This document shows, piece after piece, positions 14,544 to 19,910 of a stretch of DNA of 19,910 nucleotides. A program made the translations under genes and the position numbers. Origin of the DNA: JAAEQG01 sp023133475 (lineage in GTDB: Bacteria; Planctomycetota; Phycisphaerae; UBA1845); assembly GCA_030631415.1 (NCBI GenBank), contig DAOVLE010000077.1:1-19910 (forward strand). The letters run 5' to 3'. The notes beneath the pieces are model-generated. The model did not search any database and was not told the origin of the DNA. It saw only the letters and a list, made by a program, of their open reading frames with translations. Every line of letters begins with the position of its first letter. Position 1 is the stretch's first letter.

Positions 14544-14558
14544 ACCACTGGAAGTGGT
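14544..14558. repeat. Short hairpin before the chemoreceptor gene
   Basis: ACCACT-GGA-AGTGGT, followed by AGGGCACCC. It has the same CTGGAAG core as the repeats at 10684 and 14427 and lies 46 bases before the receptor start. Confidence 0.5.
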
Positions 14559-14604
14559 AGGGCACCCAGACATGGGACGCGATGCCCAAGAGAACGGTAT
14601 CAAG

Positions 14605-17127
14605 ATGAGCTGGAAGAATCTGAAGCTGGGCAAGAAGTTGGGAATCGGTTTCGGTGTTGTGTTGCTGTTTCTGGTGACCGTCGGCGGTGGGGCCATCTAC
14701 GGCATCGGCGGGCTGGTCGACAATGCTCACGAAGTCATCGAAGGCAACGTGTTGCTGGAACATGTGGTCGAGATCGAGCTGGCCCACTTAGGCTGGATGA
14801 GCAAGGTCAACGCCCTGCTCACCGACAAGAACGTTACCGAACTCAACGTCGTCACCGATGGGCGGGTGTGCAAGTTTGGCAAGTGGCTGGCCAGTGACGA
14901 TCGCAAAAAAGCCGAGAAGATGGCCCCGGAGATTGCCCCACTGCTCAAAGAGATCGAGCCTATTCACATGGACCTGCACGCTTCGGCTGCCGACATCAGC
15001 GCAGTCTTCCGTCAGGTGCATCCCGGGCTAAGAACGGCCTTGCGCGGCGCTTTGAACGACCACTTTGCCTGGGCGGAAAAGATCAGCAGTGCCCTGATCT
15101 CGGAGGCGGAATTCCACGAATATCGGACTCAGGTGCGCAACGCCACCCAACAGGCCTTCTCCATTCTCAAGGCCTGTGACGAGGACGAGAGCCTGGGCGA
15201 TCTGCAAGCACGCCAGGCCCGGGCCAAGGAAATCATCAAAACAATACGCTACGGCCCGGAGAGCAAGGATTACTTCTGGATCAACGACATACAGCCGAGA
15301 ATGGTGATGCACCCCTACAAGCCCGAGCTGGACGGCAAGGACCTCAGCCAGAACGCCGATCCCAACGGCAAGAGGCTCTTCGTCGATATGGTCGAGGTCT
15401 GTAAGTCCAACGGCAGCGGTTTTGTGGTCTACTACTGGCCCAAGTACGGCAATAACAAACCGGTGCCCAAAATATCGTATGTGCAGCTCTACAAACCCTG
15501 GAACTGGATCGTCGGCACCGGCGTCTATCTTGACGAATCGAACGATGTTCTCTGTACCAGAGCGGACGACATGGCTGCCGGAAAACCCTTTCTGCTTGGC
15601 GTGCAAACCGACCCGGCGCAGTGCGCGTTCGGGAAATGGCTGAACGGCCCGGAGGTGGAACAATACTGCTCTCATTTCCCGGAACTGAAGAAGATTCTCG
15701 ATGCCAGTCGCGGGCCACACGACCACCTGCACGGCCTTGCCGTCACGATCGAGGAACATGTGACCGACCACGATCTGGCTGGGGCGGTCCAGCTTTTCAA
15801 GACGAAACTGGAACCCACCCTGATCCAGATAGAGCATCATCTTGACAATGCGATCGCCATGGAGAACACACTGCAGGAAGGCGCTGCCCAGGCCAACGAG
15901 ATATTCGTCACCCGCACCAAACCCGCCCAACAGCAGGTCCAAAAATTTCTGCATGAGATCGAGGACGCTATCAAAAAGAGCGTCATGACCGACGAGGAGA
16001 TGCTGGCAGCGGCGTCAAGCTCCCGCACGATCATCATCACAGTCGCGTCGATCGCCATCGTGCTTGGTGCCATTCTGGCAATCATTATCACCCGCGGCAT
16101 TGTCGGCCCGTTACGCAAGGGCGTCCAGTTCGCCGAGAACGTGGCCGACGGCGATCTGACTCAGCAGATAGACATCGATCAGAAGGATGAGATCGGGCTC
16201 CTTGCCAAGGCCCTCAACGGGATGGTGGAGAATCTGCAAAAGACCATGCGGAACTTGACTGACAACGCTCAGACACTGGCTGGTTCGTCCACGGAGTTGT
16301 CGGCCACCGCCACGCAGTTGGCCGGCGGGGCAGAAGAAACCACCAGCCAATCGGCGACGGTCGCTTCGGCGGCGGAGGAGATGTCCACCAACATGAACAA
16401 CATGGCTGCCTCGACGGAGCAGATGTCGACGAATGTCAAGACGGTCGCTTCTGCCGTGGAGGAGATGACCGCGAGCATCGGCGAGGTGGCCAAGAACGCC
16501 GAGCAGGCCGCCGGCGTGGCGGACGAAGCCTCCCGCCTGGCCCAGACCAGCAACGAGAACATTGGTCAACTCGGTGCCGCCGCTGACGAGATCGGTAAGG
16601 TCATCGAGACCATCCAGGACATCGCCGAGCAGACCAATCTGCTGGCGCTCAACGCGACCATCGAAGCCGCCCGGGCTGGTGATGCGGGCAAGGGCTTTGC
16701 CGTGGTGGCCACCGAGGTCAAGGAGTTGGCCAAGCAGAGTGCCGATGCCACCGAGGACATTCGCAAGCGGATCGAGGGTATCCAAGGCTCCACCGGCACG
16801 GCGGTTCAGTCGATCGGCGAGATCAGCGAGGTGATTAAGAAGGTCAACGAGGTGTCGCGGACCATCGCCTCGGCGGTGGAGGAGCAGAGCATCACCACCA
16901 AGGAGATCGCCCAGAACGTGGCCCAGACCGCCACTGCGGCGGAGACGGTCTCGACCGGGGTGGCAGAATCAGCCGTAGCCAGCCAAGAGATCACCAAAAC
17001 CATCGCGGGGGTGGACCAGGCGGCCAGACAAACCGCCGAGGGGGCGGCTCAGACCCAGACTGCCGGCGGCGAACTCTCCAAGCTCGGCGAACAGCTTCAG
17101 TCATTAGTCGGGCAGTTTAAGGTGTAG
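14605..17127 (+). CDS. Methyl-accepting chemotaxis protein with two CZB modules and an sCache_2 domain
   Basis: An 840-residue membrane receptor. ATG 14605 gives the usual MSWKNLKLGKKLGIGFG start; ribosome site weak. TM1 is about residues 12-35. The outer region (36-474) has a first CZB-type signature H61-x2-W64, C89-x-F-G-x-W94, H121-x3-H125. A second has H153-x2-W156, then C340-x-F-G-x-W345 and H372-x3-H376. Between the two halves of the second lies a typical sCache_2 domain (about 168-312: DYFWINDIQPRMVMHPYKPE, PNGKRLFVDMV, SYVQLYKPWNWIVGTGVYLD). TM2 is about 475-497, then HAMP and a long signalling coiled coil with the conserved tip EQTNLLALNATIEAARAG. It signals through the CheA/CheW encoded upstream and is expected to be methylated by CheR. 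No NWETF-type CheR tether ends the protein (it ends VGQFKV). Ligand: perhaps a small carboxylate for the Cache part and zinc for the CZB parts (inference). Confidence 0.95.
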   Translation: MSWKNLKLGKKLGIGFGVVLLFLVTVGGGAIYGIGGLVDNAHEVIEGNVLLEHVVEIELAHLGWMSKVNALLTDKNVTELNVVTDGRVCKFGKWLASDDRKKAEKMAPEIAPLLKEIEPIHMDLHASAADISAVFRQVHPGLRTALRGALNDHFAWAEKISSALISEAEFHEYRTQVRNATQQAFSILKACDEDESLGDLQARQARAKEIIKTIRYGPESKDYFWINDIQPRMVMHPYKPELDGKDLSQNADPNGKRLFVDMVEVCKSNGSGFVVYYWPKYGNNKPVPKISYVQLYKPWNWIVGTGVYLDESNDVLCTRADDMAAGKPFLLGVQTDPAQCAFGKWLNGPEVEQYCSHFPELKKILDASRGPHDHLHGLAVTIEEHVTDHDLAGAVQLFKTKLEPTLIQIEHHLDNAIAMENTLQEGAAQANEIFVTRTKPAQQQVQKFLHEIEDAIKKSVMTDEEMLAAASSSRTIIITVASIAIVLGAILAIIITRGIVGPLRKGVQFAENVADGDLTQQIDIDQKDEIGLLAKALNGMVENLQKTMRNLTDNAQTLAGSSTELSATATQLAGGAEETTSQSATVASAAEEMSTNMNNMAASTEQMSTNVKTVASAVEEMTASIGEVAKNAEQAAGVADEASRLAQTSNENIGQLGAAADEIGKVIETIQDIAEQTNLLALNATIEAARAGDAGKGFAVVATEVKELAKQSADATEDIRKRIEGIQGSTGTAVQSIGEISEVIKKVNEVSRTIASAVEEQSITTKEIAQNVAQTATAAETVSTGVAESAVASQEITKTIAGVDQAARQTAEGAAQTQTAGGELSKLGEQLQSLVGQFKV

Positions 17128-17140
17128 GGTCCGCCGGGTG

Positions 17141-17190
17141 CCCCATCCCGTTCCGGCTGCCTGCGAAGCAGGCAGCCGGACGGGGTGGGG
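17141..17190. repeat. Long GC-rich hairpin after the chemoreceptor gene
   Basis: Arms 17141-17164 and 17168-17190 pair around a GAA loop (one bulge, one mismatch). It starts 13 bases after the receptor stop codon. There is no T tract, so it is more likely a dispersed repeat than a terminator, though it could stabilise the 3' end of the message. Confidence 0.75.
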
Positions 17191-17218
17191 GACCGACTCG
17201 AACCAATCAGTGCCGCCC

Positions 17219-17242
17219 AATCAGTACTGCGACCGTAAGGGA
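17219..17242 (+). repeat. 24-bp dispersed repeat, copy 1
   Basis: AATCAGTACTGCGACCGTAA plus GGGA recurs at 19887-19910 in the same orientation with one difference (23 of 24). The copies bracket the receiver-cheB-cheR block. Confidence 0.75.
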
Positions 17243-17255
17243 GCGGCCATCCGTC

Positions 17256-17301
17256 CCCCACCCCGTTCGCCGGTCCTCCGGACCGGCGAAACGGGATGGG
17301 G
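17256..17301. repeat. Second GC-rich hairpin before the receiver gene
   Basis: Arms 17256-17275 and 17281-17301 pair around a short loop. Its outer sequence CCCCACCCCGTT/AACGGGATGGGG matches that of the hairpin at 17141-17190, so the two are related elements with different loops. A further GGCGGGTGAAACCCGCC palindrome follows near 17320-17336. Confidence 0.75.
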
Positions 17302-17374
17302 CACCCGCCCGGGCCACCCGGCGGGTGAAACCCGCCCTACGCCGGCGACGTCGTTGGGAATCTGGAGGTGTGCA

Positions 17375-17812
17375 ATGAATGGCCCAAAAATTCTCGTGGT
17401 CGATGATGATGAAGACATTGTAGGCATGGTGCAAACGAAACTCGCCGGCGCCGGGCTGAGTAGTGACACCGCCTGCACGGCCAAGGAGGGGCTTGCGCTG
17501 ATGCGAAAGAACCTCTACCTGGTCGTGGTGCTGGACATCCACATGCCCGGAATGAGCGGTGTGGAGATGATCTCAGCCCTCAAGCAGATCAGCCCGCTGG
17601 TTCAGGTCATCATGCTGACCGCCGATGCGTCGATTGAGCGGGTGATTGATTGCGTGGACCGGGGTGTGGTGGATTTCTTCTCCAAGAGCGATCCTCTCAT
17701 TCAGATGGTCGAGTCGGTTGGCACAGCCCTTGGCCGCGGTGCTCGTTGGGCAAGCTGGATGGGCAGTCGGTCCAGGCAAAAACCGCTCGCGGTGGCAGGA
17801 GAAATGTCTTGA
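17375..17812 (+). CDS. Single-receiver response regulator (CheY-like)
   Basis: A 145-residue protein made of one receiver: VVDDDED acidic pocket, phosphoacceptor Asp54 in VVLDIHMPGMSG, Thr in VIMLTADAS, and Lys in FFSKSD, where the usual proline after Lys is serine. The last 25 or so residues are a basic tail without a recognised output domain. ATG 17375 follows GGAGG; the frame upstream is repeat DNA. Its stop overlaps the TTG start of cheB by four bases, so the two are co-translated. It could be the diffusible CheY of this pathway or a phosphate sink; no flagellar genes are in the window to decide. Confidence 0.88.
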   Translation: MNGPKILVVDDDEDIVGMVQTKLAGAGLSSDTACTAKEGLALMRKNLYLVVVLDIHMPGMSGVEMISALKQISPLVQVIMLTADASIERVIDCVDRGVVDFFSKSDPLIQMVESVGTALGRGARWASWMGSRSRQKPLAVAGEMS

Positions 17813-18930
17813 GCGAACAGGGTCTTCGGGTACTCGTGGTTGATGATACCGTCACCTACCGCAAGGTTATCAGTGAGGTGTTGGCTGACACCCCTGGAAT
17901 CGAGGTGGTGGGCACTGCGGTAAATGGGAAGACCGCCCTGCAAAAGATCGAGCAGTTGCATCCGGACCTGCTCACCCTCGATCTGGAGATGCCGGAGATG
18001 GACGGTCTGGAGGTGCTCCGGCGGTTGCAGGCTGACAACAGCCCGGTCGGTGCCATCATGCTGAGCGCCTTCACCACCCAGGGTGCGGACGCGACCGTTG
18101 CGGCCTTGAAACTGGGCGCGTTTGACTTCGTGGTCAAGCCCTCCGGTACCAGCCTCGATGAAAGCGCCGATATCCTGCGCCGCGAACTCTGCCCAAAGAT
18201 CGAAGCCTTTGCCAGAACCCGGTCGGTGCGGAAAATACTCAGCAAGCGAACACCGCCGGCTTCGGCACCTTCCAGGGCAATGCCTGCTCCCAGTAACGTG
18301 GCCCGGCGGTTGCGGAGCATCGCAACAGCGGTGGGTGGTAAGCCCGAGGTGGTGGCGTTGGGCATCTCCACCGGCGGACCTCAAGCCCTGGCCAAGATGA
18401 TGCCGCAGTTGCCGGCCGACTTGGCGGTTCCCATGCTCATCGTGCAACACATGCCCCCGATGTTCACCAAGTCGTTGGCTGACAGCCTCAACGAAAAGTG
18501 TGCCCTAAGTGTGTCCGAAGCCCAGGACAAGCAACAGGTGGAGGCGGGGCACGCACTCATTGCCCCCGGTGGAAGGCAAATGAAAATCGAGCGGTCAGCC
18601 GGCGAGCTGCGCGTGCGCATCACCGACGATCCGCCGGAGAATAATTGCCGGCCGGCGGTGGATTATCTCTTTCGTTCCGTGTCTCACGTCTGCGGTTCGA
18701 GGGCGGTTGGAGTGATAATGACGGGCATGGGGAATGACGGCACGTTGGGGTGCCGCCTGATGAAACGACGCGGGGCATCAATCATCACCCAGAACGAAGC
18801 CACTTGTGTGGTGTACGGTATGCCCAGACCACCGGCGGAGGAGGGTCTGGCGGACGTGGTGGCTCCGCTGGATCGAATCGCCGCCGAAATTGCCCGTCTG
18901 GCTGGGAGGGGTGCTCTGGCATGCAAGTAA
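17809..18930 (+). CDS. cheB: Protein-glutamate methylesterase/deamidase CheB
   Basis: A 373-residue protein. N-terminal receiver: VVDDT, Asp58 in TLDLEMPEMDG, Ser (not Thr) in MLSAFT, Lys in VVKPSG. After a linker (about 125-175) comes the methylesterase domain with catalytic Ser187 (GISTGGPQAL), His214 (VQHMP) and Asp310 (TGMGNDGTLG), matching the spacing of the enterobacterial triad. It removes receptor methyl groups when phosphorylated by CheA. TTG 17809 is chosen because AGGAG lies seven bases upstream and the codon overlaps the previous stop (TTGA). The frame continues upstream to 17650 only inside the other gene. Confidence 0.95.
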   Translation: MSEQGLRVLVVDDTVTYRKVISEVLADTPGIEVVGTAVNGKTALQKIEQLHPDLLTLDLEMPEMDGLEVLRRLQADNSPVGAIMLSAFTTQGADATVAALKLGAFDFVVKPSGTSLDESADILRRELCPKIEAFARTRSVRKILSKRTPPASAPSRAMPAPSNVARRLRSIATAVGGKPEVVALGISTGGPQALAKMMPQLPADLAVPMLIVQHMPPMFTKSLADSLNEKCALSVSEAQDKQQVEAGHALIAPGGRQMKIERSAGELRVRITDDPPENNCRPAVDYLFRSVSHVCGSRAVGVIMTGMGNDGTLGCRLMKRRGASIITQNEATCVVYGMPRPPAEEGLADVVAPLDRIAAEIARLAGRGALACK

Positions 18931-19772
18931 CCGCCGAGGACATCAAGGTCATATCGCGTCTGGTCAACGATCTGTGCGGAGTCGTGTTGGACGAGGGCAA
19001 GGGGTACTTGATCGAGGCTCGCCTGTCCGGTGTGGCTCAGGAGGCGGGGTGCAAGACATTCAGCGAACTCTATACCAAGGCCCGATATGACAAGGACAAG
19101 ACTCTCCAGAACGCCATCATCAATGCCATCACCACTCAGGAGACCTTGTTTTTCCGGGACACCTCACCCTTTGAGGCTTTGCAGCATAAAGCGCTTCCCG
19201 AGCTGATCGACGCCAAGTCCGGCACTGCCTTCCCCAAGCGGCTCCGCATCTGGTCGGCCGCCGCCAGCACTGGACAGGAAGCCTACAGCATCGCCATGAC
19301 CCTGCACGAGTTGATCCCCGACATCCACTCCTGGGACATCAAGATCACCGGAACCGACATCTCCGACGCAGCCATCAAACAAGCCAGCCTGGGACGCTAT
19401 GCCGAACACGAGATCAAACGCGGCATGCAGCCGCAACTGCTGGCCAAGTATTTCACCCACGAGCCTGGAGCATGGAAGGTCAAGGATGAACTTCGTGCGT
19501 TGGTTGCGTATCGCCGGTTGAATCTGCTCGAGCCTTTTGCGGGGATAGGCCCTTTCGACATCATCTTCTGCCGCAACGTAGCCATTTATTTCAGCGTTGA
19601 AGCCCGAAAAAGCCTCTTTCATCGCTTGGCGAAGGAATTGGTCGCCGGTGGCTATCTCTTCGTTGGGTCATCTGAATCTCTGACCGACCTCGGGCCGCGT
19701 TTCGCGCCGCAACATCATTGCCGAGCGGTGTTCTACCAACCCAGCAAGCAAGGCATCGCCGCGGCGGTATGA
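18921..19772 (+). CDS. cheR: Chemotaxis protein methyltransferase CheR
   Basis: A 283-residue SAM-dependent enzyme that methylates receptor glutamates. An N-terminal helical domain (about 1-75) is followed by the Rossmann domain: RIWSAAASTGQEAYSIAM (SAM-binding; the family usually has Gly-Cys where Ala-Ala stands here), ITGTDISDAAI, FDIIFCRNVAIYF, and the C-terminal GYLFVGSSESL. ATG 18921 follows a strong GGGAGGGG and overlaps the end of cheB by ten bases. The TETQFFRD-type motif near the N-terminus is present as TTQETLFFRD. It is the last recognisable gene of the cluster; repeat DNA follows. Confidence 0.95.
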   Translation: MQVTAEDIKVISRLVNDLCGVVLDEGKGYLIEARLSGVAQEAGCKTFSELYTKARYDKDKTLQNAIINAITTQETLFFRDTSPFEALQHKALPELIDAKSGTAFPKRLRIWSAAASTGQEAYSIAMTLHELIPDIHSWDIKITGTDISDAAIKQASLGRYAEHEIKRGMQPQLLAKYFTHEPGAWKVKDELRALVAYRRLNLLEPFAGIGPFDIIFCRNVAIYFSVEARKSLFHRLAKELVAGGYLFVGSSESLTDLGPRFAPQHHCRAVFYQPSKQGIAAAV

Positions 19773-19773
19773 G

Positions 19774-19816
19774 TTGAGAATGGAGAATGAAGAATTGAGA
19801 ATGGAGAATTCTCCAT
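19774..19816 (+). repeat. GAATGGA/GAATTGA degenerate repeats with a perfect palindrome
   Basis: Units of TTGAGAA and TGGAGAA alternate for about 40 bases and end in the 16-bp palindrome ATGGAGAATTCTCCAT (19801-19816). It lies directly after cheR and is of the same type as 6014-6042. Confidence 0.7.
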
Positions 19817-19831
19817 CTGCGGTGTTTAGTT

Positions 19832-19852
19832 GTAGGGCGGGTTCTACCCGCC
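19832..19852. repeat. GGGCGGGT/ACCCGCC palindrome
   Basis: GTAGGGCGGGTTCTACCCGCC forms a short hairpin. Its GTAGGGCGGGTT end is the exact inverse of AACCCGCCCTAC near 17329-17340, so a related element lies on each side of the receiver-cheB-cheR block. Confidence 0.6.
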
Positions 19853-19886
19853 TTCTTGGCCCGGCGCGACCTTTGGCCGCAACCAA

Positions 19887-19910
19887 AATCAGTACCGCGA
19901 CCGTAAGGGA
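19887..19910 (+). repeat. 24-bp dispersed repeat, copy 2 (reaches window end)
   Basis: Same as 17219-17242 except for one base (C for T). The copy runs to the window edge and may be longer. Confidence 0.75.

Noticed and set aside
15028..15954. 308-codon open frame antisense to the chemoreceptor
   Set aside because: Shadow of the outer-domain coding sequence; low-information protein and no start signal.
17141..17190. Rho-independent terminator after the chemoreceptor
   Set aside because: Strong hairpin but no T tract, and a related hairpin follows at 17256; a dispersed repeat is the simpler reading.
17138..17374. N-terminal extension of the receiver protein
   Set aside because: It translates two hairpin repeats; ATG 17375 has GGAGG and starts the receiver fold.

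Overview
This is a GC-rich bacterial window with no ribosomal or other taxonomic marker. The dispersed GC-rich palindromes in nearly every gap, leaning heptamer-type repeats, and a chemosensory cluster without flagellar genes fit a Planctomycetota-like genome. That assignment is inference only.

Left part (1-4300) looks like a worn accessory island. A 97/100-identical inverted repeat (1-100 and 1615-1714) flanks a small acidic protein gene and a two-gene operon holding a uridine-kinase-family P-loop kinase and an unknown protein. A CDF cation transporter follows; its last 20 codons run into repeat DNA. Next come a relic of the same small acidic gene, a truncated small protein, a PD-(D/E)XK-like protein, and the N-terminal stump of a tyrosine integrase. 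The island abuts tRNA-Pro(GGG), a classic integration target. Three TGGTGGC copies with an exact 11-bp period lie between the integrase stump and the tRNA.

Middle (4301-8596): tRNA-Pro with a clear sigma70 promoter, glnA (type I glutamine synthetase lacking the usual adenylylation tyrosine, with a possible sigma54 promoter), and, on the opposite strand, a GT-C-type membrane glycosyltransferase preceded by an overlapping 43-residue membrane protein gene. About 440 bp of repeats follow (an inverted heptamer array and a MITE-like element).

Right part (8597-19772) is one colinear signalling cluster: receiver-PP2C phosphatase, RsbW-like kinase, STAS antagonist, hybrid CheA (Hpt, kinase, two CheW-like regions, receiver), CheW, chemoreceptor, receiver protein, CheB and CheR. 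It joins a chemosensory array to an RsbU/RsbW/RsbV-like partner switch. The plausible logic is receptor to CheA, then to the receiver of the PP2C phosphatase, then to STAS dephosphorylation and release of a regulator from the RsbW-like kinase; CheB and CheR would adapt the receptor. The most unusual gene is the chemoreceptor: it has two periplasmic CZB-type zinc-binding signatures, and the second is split by what looks like a whole sCache_2 domain. Palindromic repeats sit in three gaps of the cluster, and the right end of the window is again repeat DNA.
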